DNA of 64,000 nt from Rufibacter tibetensis (GTDB lineage Bacteria > Bacteroidota > Bacteroidia > Cytophagales > Hymenobacteraceae), in assembly GCF_001310085.1 (NCBI RefSeq), contig NZ_CP012643.1, positions 1,581,001 to 1,645,000 on the forward strand, written 5' to 3'. The position numbers and the translations under genes are program-made. Below, piece after piece: positions 1-7,453 of this stretch; the first letter of the stretch is position 1, and each line of letters opens with the position of its first letter. The notes beneath the pieces are model-generated. The model was not told where the DNA came from and did no database searches. It saw only the letters and a program-made list of their open reading frames with translations.

Positions 1-250
1 GAAGGTACGGTCTTCCTATAACTTGGCGGCCATGAGTTTCACCCCGCAGGAGATTGCGGCCAGTATCCAGCGGCACTACCCAGATTTCACCATTACCTAC
101 GACCCAGACAGCCGCCAGCAGATAGCAGATTCCTGGCCACAGAGCATCAATGACAGCGCTGCCCGCCAGGACTGGGGCTGGAACCCGCAGTATGACCTGC
201 ACACCATGACCGATGACATGCTCCGGCACCTGAAACGGATCAACAACTAA
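1..250 (+). CDS. tdh: NAD-dependent epimerase/dehydratase, C-terminal end (L-threonine 3-dehydrogenase type)
   Basis: Partial gene entering from the left edge; the open frame starts at base 2 and reads RSSYNLAAMSF before ending at TAA 248-250. The fragment (about 82 codons) carries the C-terminal substrate-domain signature of short-chain-dehydrogenase-type threonine dehydrogenases: SYNLAAMSFTP, then a YDPDSRQQIADSWPQSIND stretch and a DWGW motif. Enzymes of this family oxidise L-threonine to 2-amino-3-ketobutyrate with NAD+ in the cytoplasm. The Rossmann fold and active-site Tyr/Lys lie outside the window, so a different sugar-nucleotide epimerase of the same superfamily cannot be excluded. 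A strong hairpin terminator follows 36 bp after the stop. Confidence 0.75.
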   Translation, partial: KVRSSYNLAAMSFTPQEIAASIQRHYPDFTITYDPDSRQQIADSWPQSINDSAARQDWGWNPQYDLHTMTDDMLRHLKRINN

Positions 251-285
251 TCAGACAAAGCGAAACACCTTACCAAGATCTATTG

Positions 286-330
286 AAAGAAGTCCCTCCC
301 GGCTAAAACCGGGAGGGACTTCTTTTTTGT
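286..330 (+). terminator. Rho-independent terminator after tdh
   Basis: A perfect 17-bp stem (286-302 with 309-325) and a 6-nt loop, followed by a run of T. It closes the threonine dehydrogenase transcript. Confidence 0.9.
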
Positions 331-499
331 CCTATTTTCCAGAAATCAGGTTGAAAGCAAACCAGCGCCAAAATTTTATCTTCTTCACTTTTAACAGCTT
401 GCTTTAGAAACGTGCTTCCTGCTGCGGTTTGGCTACCACAAATACATTCTGCTTCCTTAATATTGCCCCTCTATATACCTTTTATTAATTCTTAAAAAC

Positions 500-1156
500 A
501 TGTTTCAAAAATTTCTCTTTGCCGCCACTTGCTGCCTTTCGTTAGGTTTCGTCGCTGCGGCCCAGGACATTAAACCTGCTGCTGGTGACGTAACCGCCGA
601 GGTTCAGTTAAATTTAACCGAAGGCAGCACCGTTGGACTGGGAGCAAGCCAGTTGCGCGGTCGTTACTTCCTGAGCCCTACCACGGCTGTTAGAACGTCT
701 TTCTCGCTGCAGGTGCAGAATGACGATTTCAATGATGATTACAACCGCACCTCCACCCGCATAGAGTTTGCCCCTGGCATCGAAAAGCACTTTGCTGGTA
801 CTGAACGCCTTTCTCCTTATGTAGGGGGCGAGATCAGATTCTCTAAGCTTTTTGCTAGCGAGGAAAACCCAAATGCTGACATAGAAGGTGCCTGGAGCAA
901 CAACGGAAACAACTTCAACATCACTAACCGCAACTACTTTGGTTTAGGATTGGGTGTTGTAGCCGGTGCTGATTATTACTTTGCCAAGCACGTGTACCTG
1001 GGTGTTGAGTTCGGATTGGGCTTTCAATACATAACTGAAGGCGATGTGGAAGTAAACCCGTCTAACGGGTCTTCCAGAACGTTTGACGGTGAGGCCGGAA
1101 GCTTTTACTTTGGTCCTAGCGTGACCAGCGGTCTGCGTCTAGGCTTTGTGTTCTAG
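500..1156 (+). CDS. Outer membrane beta-barrel protein, unknown function
   Basis: 218-aa protein with a signal peptide (hydrophobic residues 3-20, cleavage likely after AAA before Gln22). The mature part has alternating hydrophobic/polar strands, Gly- and aromatic-rich turns, and a C-terminus ending in an aromatic residue (GLRLGFVF), as in OmpA/OmpW-like beta-barrel porin domains. It fits the broad outer-membrane-beta-barrel domain group common in Bacteroidota, but no specific family is recognised. Start ATG 500 follows an AT-rich leader. Flanked by terminators at 286-330 and 1178-1210, so probably a single-gene transcript. Role in the outer membrane is inferred from architecture only. Confidence 0.75.
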   Translation: MFQKFLFAATCCLSLGFVAAAQDIKPAAGDVTAEVQLNLTEGSTVGLGASQLRGRYFLSPTTAVRTSFSLQVQNDDFNDDYNRTSTRIEFAPGIEKHFAGTERLSPYVGGEIRFSKLFASEENPNADIEGAWSNNGNNFNITNRNYFGLGLGVVAGADYYFAKHVYLGVEFGLGFQYITEGDVEVNPSNGSSRTFDGEAGSFYFGPSVTSGLRLGFVF

Positions 1157-1177
1157 TCCCCACATAATACCTTTTAC

Positions 1178-1210
1178 AGCCCGGCATTGATTCCAGTGCC
1201 GGGCTTTTTA
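1178..1210 (+). terminator. Rho-independent terminator
   Basis: Stem AGCCCGGCA (1178-1186) pairs with TGCCGGGCT (1197-1205) around a 10-nt loop and runs into TTTTT. It lies 22 bp after the stop of the beta-barrel gene. Confidence 0.9.
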
Positions 1211-1359
1211 TGCTCATTTTCTAAAAAGAGCATATAAAAGGCTTCTAAGCAGAAACGGTACAGGAGATAGTTATCCTTCTATGGTGTTTTCAGTACGTTT
1301 TCAGAAAAACTCAGTAAAAACCACAAAGCTTATTTTGCGCATACACCGTACAATCTTTC

Positions 1360-1393
1360 GTTGCTTACGCCAGCCCAAACTGGCGTAAGCAAC
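1360..1393 (+). promoter_or_regulatory. Perfect 14-bp palindrome just upstream of the DUF3891 gene
   Basis: GTTGCTTACGCCAG (1360-1373) and its exact reverse complement (1380-1393) flank a 6-nt loop CCCAAA. No T-run follows, so it does not look like a terminator. It ends 19 bp before the ATG at 1413, where it could be an operator or a 5'-leader hairpin. Confidence 0.6.
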
Positions 1394-1412
1394 AATGGCT
1401 TAAAGACGCGCT

Positions 1413-2141
1413 ATGATTGTAAATCCGCATGAAAAAGGTTGGGAGATCATCTACCAGCAGGCACACGCCCTGTTGGCGTCAGAGATAGCCTTTGCGTGGC
1501 AGGCCGAGAAACGCCCACTCCATTTCATGCAGACCCTGGCCGCCATCGCGCAGCATGATGATGGGCAGCGGGACTTGACCGGCCGCTACGCCCTTACTCC
1601 CGCCGGGGCACCAGCCAATTTCACCCAATTACCTTTTTGCCTGGAACAGGCGCAGCAGGTCTTGAAGGAGGCAAACTTCCAGGGCCGGTGGCGAAGCCTG
1701 CTCACTAGCATGCACCTCTCCTTTTTATATGAGGAATTGCGCGGCCAGAAAAAACTATGGGATGACTTTCTGGATGAACAACTCGCCTCCCAGAAAAAGT
1801 GGCGGCAAGGCTTGAAAGTCAGCAAAGCCCAGGCCCAATATGCTTATGACTTCATGCAGTGGTGCGACCGCTTTTCCCTCATCCTCTGCCGGAATGAACT
1901 ACCTGAAATGGAACGGGCACTGGAAATCAGCAATGGGCCAGATCAAATCCGGTATGAAGTTACGCTCCTGAAAACCGGAACGGTTAGAGTATCCCCGTGG
2001 CCTTTCCAGGAGAAACAATTTACGTTAAGCGTGGAGTCCCGCTGCCTCACCCAACTGCAGTTTTCCTCAGACCAAGAACTGGGGCAGGCGCTGGGGCAAG
2101 CGGCAATTTGCAAAAAAGAGTGGGTGCTGGAAAAGGAGTAA
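1413..2141 (+). CDS. DUF3891 family protein
   Basis: 242-aa soluble protein without signal peptide. The N-terminal half has the features I associate with DUF3891: an early QAHALLASEIAFAW stretch, then an AIAQHDDGQRD motif (about residues 46-56) whose His-Asp-Asp suggests a metal-binding helical fold, and a long alpha-helical middle with a conserved SLL/MHLSFLY segment. Biochemical function is unknown to me. The start is the ATG right after the palindrome at 1360-1393, which suggests some leader-level or operator control. Stands alone between a terminator and the thioredoxin-like gene. Confidence 0.75.
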   Translation: MIVNPHEKGWEIIYQQAHALLASEIAFAWQAEKRPLHFMQTLAAIAQHDDGQRDLTGRYALTPAGAPANFTQLPFCLEQAQQVLKEANFQGRWRSLLTSMHLSFLYEELRGQKKLWDDFLDEQLASQKKWRQGLKVSKAQAQYAYDFMQWCDRFSLILCRNELPEMERALEISNGPDQIRYEVTLLKTGTVRVSPWPFQEKQFTLSVESRCLTQLQFSSDQELGQALGQAAICKKEWVLEKE

Positions 2142-2299
2142 ATACCTTAGACCCGGCAGGTTAAGTGCAATCAAAACCACTATTTGTGGTTTCTAAATCA
2201 TTTCTTCTCCCTGCGTAGTACTATTTGAACAAAAGCATAGTTTTTCAACTTATGTCTGTTTATCCTCGTTATCTGTAGTTCAGACCAATATTATCCAAC

Positions 2300-2632
2300 A
2301 TGATGGCTATCCAGACCTCCTCTGATAAAGAATTAAGAAACATTATTTTCCAACGGGAGCGGGTAATTGTGAAGTTTATAGATGAAGACTGCCTTATCTG
2401 CAAGGCACTGGCTCCTTCTTTCAAGACGTTTTCTGAAGATCCTACTTATAAAGAGGTCACTTTCCTGCAAATGGAAGCCTCTGAAAACCCTGTTTCCAGC
2501 AAGGAAGTGAAGCTTACGGGCACTCCGTTCTTTGCCATTTACTTCAGGGGCACCTTACGTGACTGCGCCCTGCTTTCTTCTGAGGCAGAGGTTAAGAAAT
2601 TCCTTGACCGGTTAGTTGCCTGCAAAGAGTAG
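2300..2632 (+). CDS. Thioredoxin-fold protein (TrxA-like)
   Basis: 110 residues, no signal peptide, so presumably cytoplasmic. Secondary-structure pattern and motifs match thioredoxin: strand VIVKFID, redox motif Cys31-Leu-Ile-Cys34, a following helix, strand TFLQMEA, and the cis-proline region LTGTPFFAIY. The active site is CLIC instead of the classical WCGPC, with an acidic residue (D30) where Trp usually sits, so the redox potential and partners may differ from housekeeping thioredoxin. Two adjacent ATG codons (2300 and 2303) can serve as start. A copy of the short palindromic repeat follows directly after the stop. Confidence 0.8.
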   Translation: MMAIQTSSDKELRNIIFQRERVIVKFIDEDCLICKALAPSFKTFSEDPTYKEVTFLQMEASENPVSSKEVKLTGTPFFAIYFRGTLRDCALLSSEAEVKKFLDRLVACKE

Positions 2633-2633
2633 C

Positions 2634-2668
2634 CGTTTTAGAGCTGTTTACTCAAAAGGGCCTTCAAA
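2634..2668. repeat. Short palindromic repeat (TTTTAGGnnTGTTTTC family)
   Basis: Imperfect inverted repeat GTTTTAGAGCTGTTTACTC / AAAAGGGCCTTCAAAC immediately after the stop of the thioredoxin-like gene. One of about twenty related intergenic copies in the window. Confidence 0.5.
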
Positions 2669-2707
2669 CTACCTCCTGCCTTTAAAAAGGATTATTAACT
2701 TTACGGC

Positions 2708-4147
2708 ATGCTAAGGCGGCGCTTTCTCTTCTTCTTTCTTTTTGTGGTAGGCCTCTTTTCTCATATGGCCTGCCAAAAGTCAACCACCCTCACAGATACG
2801 ACAGGTAATGAGGCAAAAGTGGCAGCCCCGCCCCTGCCAGAACTCCAACTTTCTACCATTACGTTGCCGGTTTCTATTCCGGTGAAGGTGCTGGAGGACC
2901 GCCTGAACCAGGAACTCACGGGCGTTTTGTACCAGGACAACAACCTGGAAGACGATGAACTTATGGTCAAAGTCACCAAGTTGGGCGCCATTAACCTGCG
3001 TACTGAGTTCAGCAAGCTGTACATGGAAGTTCCTCTCAGAATCTGGGCCAAAGGCCGATGGCAGTGGAACGCCTGCGAGTTGTGCAAAAAGATTCAGAAA
3101 ACAGAAGAAACCGAATTTGAGGTAACCGTACGTACCGAGAGCCGGATGCAAATCCTGCCCGGGTACACTTTAAAAAGCTATACGACCGGAGATTTCTCCT
3201 GGGGTGCACGCAAGCCTACTCTCTCATTAGGTCCTTTAAACATCAACCTGGCTCCCTTTATTGAATCCAGACTCAAAGCCCAACTCAACCCCATGCTCCT
3301 GCTCCTGGATCAGGAATTGCAGAAGCGTATTCCGCTGCAGACGTATCTGGGGCAGGCATGGCAACAGCTTCAGGCACCGGTTCAGTTGAGCACGCAATAC
3401 AATACCTGGCTTTCCATTGTACCACAGGCCGTGCGGCTGGCCCCTTTGGAGCTTCAACAAGATCAACTGAGCCTGCAGATTGGGATTGATGCGTTTGTCA
3501 ACGTAGTCTCAGGGCAGAAACCTGCTTTGGCCAAAGCGGCTACCTTGCCCAACTTCATTCCATCGCGCAACCTTCCGCCGCAGGCGCAACTCAATGTGGC
3601 CAGCGACATCTCTTATGAGTACCTCACCCAGGTGCTCCAGCAGGAAGTTAAAAACAAGTCGTTCAGTTTTGAAGAAGGCAGGCACCAACTTACGGTGCAT
3701 GATGTAGCCCTCAGCGGGAAAGGCACTCAGCTTCTCCTGAATTTAAATGTGAGCGGGGCTACTAAAGCGGCGTTCCTCACGAAGAAGTTCCAGGGCAATG
3801 TGCGGTTACAGGCCACGCCCTACTATGACGCGGCCTCCCAAAGCATTAAAGTAAGAGAACTGGAGTACACTATCCAGACCCGGGACCAACTGGTGAACAC
3901 GGCGCAATGGCTTTTGCAGAACAGATTCAGAGCGCAAATGGAAAAGGAAATGACGTTCCCGGTGAAAGCTCAGCTCGCCAACATCAGAACCTCGCTAAAC
4001 CAAGGTCTTAAGGAAAACTACCTACAGGATAAAGTTCTCCTGCAGGGTGCTAACTTCTCCCTTGAACCAGATACCCTTTACGTGACACCCTCTGGGGTAC
4101 GCACGCACTTCCTGGCCTCCGGCAAACTCACGCTTTCTTTCCAATGA
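2708..4147 (+). CDS. DUF4403 family lipoprotein
   Basis: 479-aa protein with an N-terminal lipoprotein signal (RRR, hydrophobic core, lipobox SHMAC with Cys22). The mature part matches my memory of DUF4403: a repeated pair of lipid/tubular-type domains with conserved LNxxL and FxxGARKPTLSLGPLNINLAPFIE-like blocks near residue 160-185. Such proteins are predicted to sit on the periplasmic face of a membrane; the function is unknown, although the fold suggests hydrophobic ligand or lipid binding (inference). Its stop codon TGA (4145-4147) is the first three bases of the left arm of a 12-bp inverted repeat. Confidence 0.75.
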   Translation: MLRRRFLFFFLFVVGLFSHMACQKSTTLTDTTGNEAKVAAPPLPELQLSTITLPVSIPVKVLEDRLNQELTGVLYQDNNLEDDELMVKVTKLGAINLRTEFSKLYMEVPLRIWAKGRWQWNACELCKKIQKTEETEFEVTVRTESRMQILPGYTLKSYTTGDFSWGARKPTLSLGPLNINLAPFIESRLKAQLNPMLLLLDQELQKRIPLQTYLGQAWQQLQAPVQLSTQYNTWLSIVPQAVRLAPLELQQDQLSLQIGIDAFVNVVSGQKPALAKAATLPNFIPSRNLPPQAQLNVASDISYEYLTQVLQQEVKNKSFSFEEGRHQLTVHDVALSGKGTQLLLNLNVSGATKAAFLTKKFQGNVRLQATPYYDAASQSIKVRELEYTIQTRDQLVNTAQWLLQNRFRAQMEKEMTFPVKAQLANIRTSLNQGLKENYLQDKVLLQGANFSLEPDTLYVTPSGVRTHFLASGKLTLSFQ

Positions 4148-4318
4148 GTGAATGGAAGATTGCGTGAATGAGTGAATGCTAACTTAATAGAATTGTTGAG
4201 TGATTGCAGATGGCCTCTATAGGAGTGCGGCCATCTGCTTGCAGAAAATATTATATTTTCTAGCTAAATTCTGAAAAGCGCAGCAGAAGCAATCCATTCA
4301 CTCACTCACTCACTCACT
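4145..4318. repeat. Convergent gene end bounded by 12-bp inverted repeats with a CACT tandem run
   Basis: TGAGTGAATGGA at 4145-4156 recurs as its exact reverse complement at 4293-4304. A central hairpin, GCAGATGGCC 4206-4215 with GGCCATCTGC 4229-4238, probably acts as terminator for both converging genes. The right arm runs into a 4-bp tandem repeat (CACT units, about 4298-4318) that also forms the stop codon region of the minus-strand gene. Confidence 0.55.
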
Positions 4319-5078
4319 TAATCTGGCTTCTGTTAATTGGGGTAGAGCTGTTGAACAGTTCAGGCGCTACCGAGGCAGGGGCGGCTATGTCCCGGATGTT
4401 CAGGCGATCTGCTGTATCTGTGCTGCGGCCCGAAGAGAGCATGATGTCTCCGTAGCGTTGATAGTTTGTCCAGGGGCGGGTGAAAGCGGGCTTTTCATCG
4501 GTGAATTTGGCAAAGTAGTTCCATTCTGTGATTAAGCGGCTCTGCTTGTCCACGGCCAGCAGGTATTTGTTGTCTGGTGTGACGCCCACTTTGTTGAAGG
4601 TCATTTGCAGGATGTCGGCAGAGGCGCCGGCTTGGGTTTTTCCCTCTCCTACGTACGTCAAGGTAACGCCTGCGTCCTGCAGTTTGTAAGGCATGATAAA
4701 CCAGTAGGAATTGTTGGCCCAGGTGGGGTACATGCGCCGAAGCTGCGGATTGGCTTTGGTCGTGTCGGTGACCTGGGTTCCGCGTAGAAACACCTTGCCT
4801 TGCTTTGTATCCAGGTTACTGATCACCACCAGAGAGTCGCCCCTTTCGTATCGCAGATCGTTCGTTTTCTTGTCCCAGAGGTGGTACTGGTTATTAAAGG
4901 TCCAGGCCAGGTAGCGGGTATTGTCCCAAGCTTTTTTGCCACCCAAGGCTTGCATCACTTCCTGCGCAATGGCCGCAGCCTTGGCATCGGCCGAACCTTG
5001 GGCTGCCGGGGCGCTGGTTTGGCACTTCATAGACAACAGACTGCAACTCAACAGAAACAGGATCAGGAACGCTCTCAT
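4314..5078 (-). CDS. Secreted lipoprotein-like protein, DUF6503-like
   Basis: 254-aa protein starting MRAFLILFLLSCSLLSMKCQ, a lipoprotein-type signal with Cys after SMK (an imperfect lipobox). The body begins with VMQALGGKKAWDNTRYLAW and has a central NSYWFIMPYKLQDAGV block; both recur in diverged form in the protein at 61401-62189, so the two are paralogues of a LolA/LppX-like fold family (assignment as DUF6503 from memory). Start at 5078 is preferred because a TACCTTTG -7 element at 5103-5110 overlaps the upstream alternative TTG start. Function unknown; probably outer-membrane associated. Confidence 0.65.
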   Translation of the reverse strand: MRAFLILFLLSCSLLSMKCQTSAPAAQGSADAKAAAIAQEVMQALGGKKAWDNTRYLAWTFNNQYHLWDKKTNDLRYERGDSLVVISNLDTKQGKVFLRGTQVTDTTKANPQLRRMYPTWANNSYWFIMPYKLQDAGVTLTYVGEGKTQAGASADILQMTFNKVGVTPDNKYLLAVDKQSRLITEWNYFAKFTDEKPAFTRPWTNYQRYGDIMLSSGRSTDTADRLNIRDIAAPASVAPELFNSSTPINRSQIK

Positions 5079-5102
5079 AGAACAAGGACTGGTATATACC
5101 TC

Positions 5103-5110
5103 CAAAGGTA
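5103..5110 (-). promoter_or_regulatory. -7 promoter element TACCTTTG
   Basis: Matches the Bacteroidota primary-sigma -7 consensus TAnnTTTG, 24 bp upstream of the start at 5078. No clear -33 TTG at standard spacing. Confidence 0.55.
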
Positions 5111-5232
5111 CAAAAATAGACCTGATTTCATGCTTTCCTGGCCAGAACTCTTTCTTTAACGAGCAGTTCTACATCAACAATTGCTTACATCTTCCCGTAG
5201 GTTCATGTAATCACTACCTGACTTAAACGCGA

Positions 5233-6201
5233 ATGGCTAAGTATACAGCAAGAGGCATTTTTGCTATTCTAACAAATTCCGCCTCGGAGTTCATGAAAAA
5301 CAACTCCCTACGGTTGGCGGCGGCCCTTTCCTATAACACTATTTTCTCTTTACCCCCGCTGCTGTTTATTGTGGTGCGCTCTGCTAGTTTCTTTTTTGGC
5401 GAGAAAGCAGTCACCGGGCAGTTGGACACTCAGATCAGCAGTTTGGTAGGAAGAGAGGCCGCCACCGAGATAGAGTCCATGATGGCGAAACTGCACTTGG
5501 AAGGCCCTAGCCCGCTGGCTACCTGGATAGGGATAGGAACGTTGGTTTTTGCCAGCACCACCATTTTTGTGACTCTGCAGGAGTCTTTGAATAATGTCTG
5601 GAACCTAAAAACCAAAGCTAAAAACGGCATCCTGAAGCTGATAATGGATCGGGTGCTTTCCTTCGGGATGATTTTGAGCATTTCTTTTCTGCTGCTGGTG
5701 AGTTTGGTGGTAAGTGCTGCCATTGGAGTTCTCACAGACTATCTGCAACGCCTGCTACCGGGAATAGCCGTTATTTTCATCTACCTGCTGGATGTGATCG
5801 TTTCCATGGGGCTCATCACGCTACTTTTCGCCTTGATCTTCAAATACCTGCCAGACGCTATTATTCGCTGGCGTGATGTGTGGGTAGGTGCCGCGGCAAC
5901 GGCCTTCCTGTTCTTGTTGGGAAAATACCTGATTGGCTGGTACCTGGGCCAAAGTGATTTTGACAGCTCCTATGGAGCTGCCGGCTCCTTGGTCATCCTG
6001 CTTTCCTGGGTGTATTATTCTTCGCTTATTATCTTCTTCGGGGCAGAAGTCACCCAGGAATTTGCCGATACTTACGGACAGACGGTGACCCCCAACCACA
6101 ACTCTGTAAGAATTGAAGTACGGGAAATACCTCATGAAGAATCAGTAGATGCGCAGGCATCTGGCCGTCCGCCTTCACAGGGCCGTTTCAGAAAACCTTA
6201 G
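5233..6201 (+). CDS. YihY/BrkB-family inner membrane protein
   Basis: 322 aa with about six hydrophobic segments. N-terminal FMKNNSLRLAAALSYNTIFSL is the family hallmark (ALAYYxxFSLxP pattern), followed by membrane spans near residues 35-50, 95-115, 140-165, 180-205, 215-240 and 250-275, the ARxxPDA-like KYLPDAIIRWRDVWVGA loop and the end motif GSLVILLSWVYYSSLIIFFGAE. The family was once called ribonuclease BN, an assignment since withdrawn; the true function is unresolved. The 50-residue tail is charged and cytoplasmic. Divergent from the gene at 4314-5078, with both promoters in about 150 bp. Confidence 0.9.
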   Translation: MAKYTARGIFAILTNSASEFMKNNSLRLAAALSYNTIFSLPPLLFIVVRSASFFFGEKAVTGQLDTQISSLVGREAATEIESMMAKLHLEGPSPLATWIGIGTLVFASTTIFVTLQESLNNVWNLKTKAKNGILKLIMDRVLSFGMILSISFLLLVSLVVSAAIGVLTDYLQRLLPGIAVIFIYLLDVIVSMGLITLLFALIFKYLPDAIIRWRDVWVGAAATAFLFLLGKYLIGWYLGQSDFDSSYGAAGSLVILLSWVYYSSLIIFFGAEVTQEFADTYGQTVTPNHNSVRIEVREIPHEESVDAQASGRPPSQGRFRKP

Positions 6202-6285
6202 TCTCTTTTAAAGGTAATTTCTAAAAATCTGCCCCAAAACAAAAGTTAGTTCTGGCATACCTGAATTGTACAAAAGCATTGATAT

Positions 6286-6340
6286 AGCGGCTGAGGTGAT
6301 AAACTGGTTATAACCCATTTTGTTACCTCAGCCGCTTTTT
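6286..6340 (+). terminator. Hairpin terminator after the YihY-family gene
   Basis: Perfect 12-bp stem AGCGGCTGAGGT (6286-6297) with ACCTCAGCCGCT (6325-6336), then TTTTT. An inner GGTTATAACC palindrome sits in the loop. Confidence 0.85.
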
Positions 6341-6578
6341 GCGTCTGCCACAGCCTTAAAATGATTTAAAATTCACAGGCCAATAATTAGAAGACCCTTA
6401 TCTACTTATAAACAAAGAAAAACCAAGTGATAGCAAAAAAGCTTCTTCAGAGCAAACACTATTTGCCAGAAAATTTATTTTAATTATAAGAAATATTATG
6501 TAACTTATAATTCGCTACCCGTGGGGTATCCATAAGGATACCAGTCTTAATAAAATATAAAAATCTGTGTCTTCTACG
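6341..6578. other. AT-rich intergenic region
   Basis: Between terminator and next promoter. Strongly A/T-rich, no coding potential or RNA structure that I can support. Confidence 0.5.
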
Positions 6579-6586
6579 TAGCTTTG
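6579..6586 (+). promoter_or_regulatory. -7 promoter element TAGCTTTG
   Basis: Exact TAnnTTTG match 65 bp upstream of the lipoprotein start at 6652; preceded by very A/T-rich DNA. Confidence 0.45.
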
Positions 6587-6651
6587 CAGAGTGGTTTACC
6601 GTATACAGCATACCAATCTTGCAAAACTCTTCTTTTATTTCTGAAACTGGT

Positions 6652-7308
6652 ATGCGGCGGCTGATCGTGCTTTTATTTTTGCTCCCTCTTTGGGCGTATG
6701 GTGGCTGTCAAGAAAAACAGGAACCTGATACTCCGCAGGTGGCAGCTGTGGGCGCAAGGCCTAAGAGCACCGGCACTAAACGGGTATATCAACCTAATTA
6801 CAACAACACTGCCAGTATTAAGGCCTTCTACCAACGGGTAGAAATGCTTTCTGAAGAACACCCAGAGGTAACTAAGGCCTCAGCGTTCATCAACAACCCT
6901 TTCCTGCCCGTAGCAGAGCCAGTATTAAAGCATTATACAGAGCAAGTGCGTACTGCATGCAAGATTGTGAAAGACACCGTCACAAACCTGCATAACGCCC
7001 GCTACATTGATACGCTCGTTATGCTCAACTTTGACTCCAGTACGGTGGAGTTGTACTACCCTATCTACACCAAGCGCTTCCTGCTGTCTTACGCTGACAT
7101 TAAAAGCCCCAATCTAGCGTTGAAAAACGGCATCAAAGTAGGTATGTCCCGGCAAGACCTTTTAGAGAAGCTACAGGGCTACAAACTTTTCATAAAGGAG
7201 CAGAAGAACGTGATTGAAGTTTGTGACTGGGAACGTAACTCGTGGCTCAGGTTTAACCTGTCTAAAGGTAAGATCAGCGGTATACAGTACGAAGGGTATA
7301 TTGACTAA
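6652..7308 (+). CDS. Lipoprotein of unknown function
   Basis: 218 residues. Start MRRLIVLLFLLPLW gives a compact lipoprotein signal with lipobox YGGC; an upstream in-frame ATG at 6619 would bury it behind 11 polar residues, so 6652 is chosen. The mature protein begins with a charged linker, then mixed alpha/beta sequence. The last third has GIKVGMSRQDLLEKLQGYKL, which resembles the helical start of BamE/SmpA-like small domains, but this is only a hint. No family recognised. Single gene between a terminator and mnmD. Confidence 0.65.
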   Translation: MRRLIVLLFLLPLWAYGGCQEKQEPDTPQVAAVGARPKSTGTKRVYQPNYNNTASIKAFYQRVEMLSEEHPEVTKASAFINNPFLPVAEPVLKHYTEQVRTACKIVKDTVTNLHNARYIDTLVMLNFDSSTVELYYPIYTKRFLLSYADIKSPNLALKNGIKVGMSRQDLLEKLQGYKLFIKEQKNVIEVCDWERNSWLRFNLSKGKISGIQYEGYID

Positions 7309-7328
7309 GAGTTATTGATTTCTTTTCA

Positions 7329-7412
7329 AAAAAGGGGCGCTAAACGCCTTTCTTTCACCTAACCATAGATTAAAACAGAGGTCTACTTCACGGTAGCGCC
7401 ACCTCTGTCTTT
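7329..7412 (+). terminator. Probable terminator region between lipoprotein and mnmD
   Basis: Two hairpins: GGCG/CGCC at 7336-7348 flanked by A- and T-runs, and ACAGAGGT 7375-7382 with ACCTCTGT 7401-7408 followed by CTTTG. Confidence 0.5.
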
Positions 7413-7441
7413 GCCTGTTTCTGATTCTTGATTCATACCTC

Positions 7442-7449
7442 TACCTTTG
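7442..7449 (+). promoter_or_regulatory. -7 promoter element TACCTTTG directly before mnmD
   Basis: Exact TAnnTTTG match with only four bases (CTGT) between its last G and the ATG. If this is the promoter, the mRNA is leaderless or nearly so. Confidence 0.5.
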
Positions 7450-7453
7450 CTGT

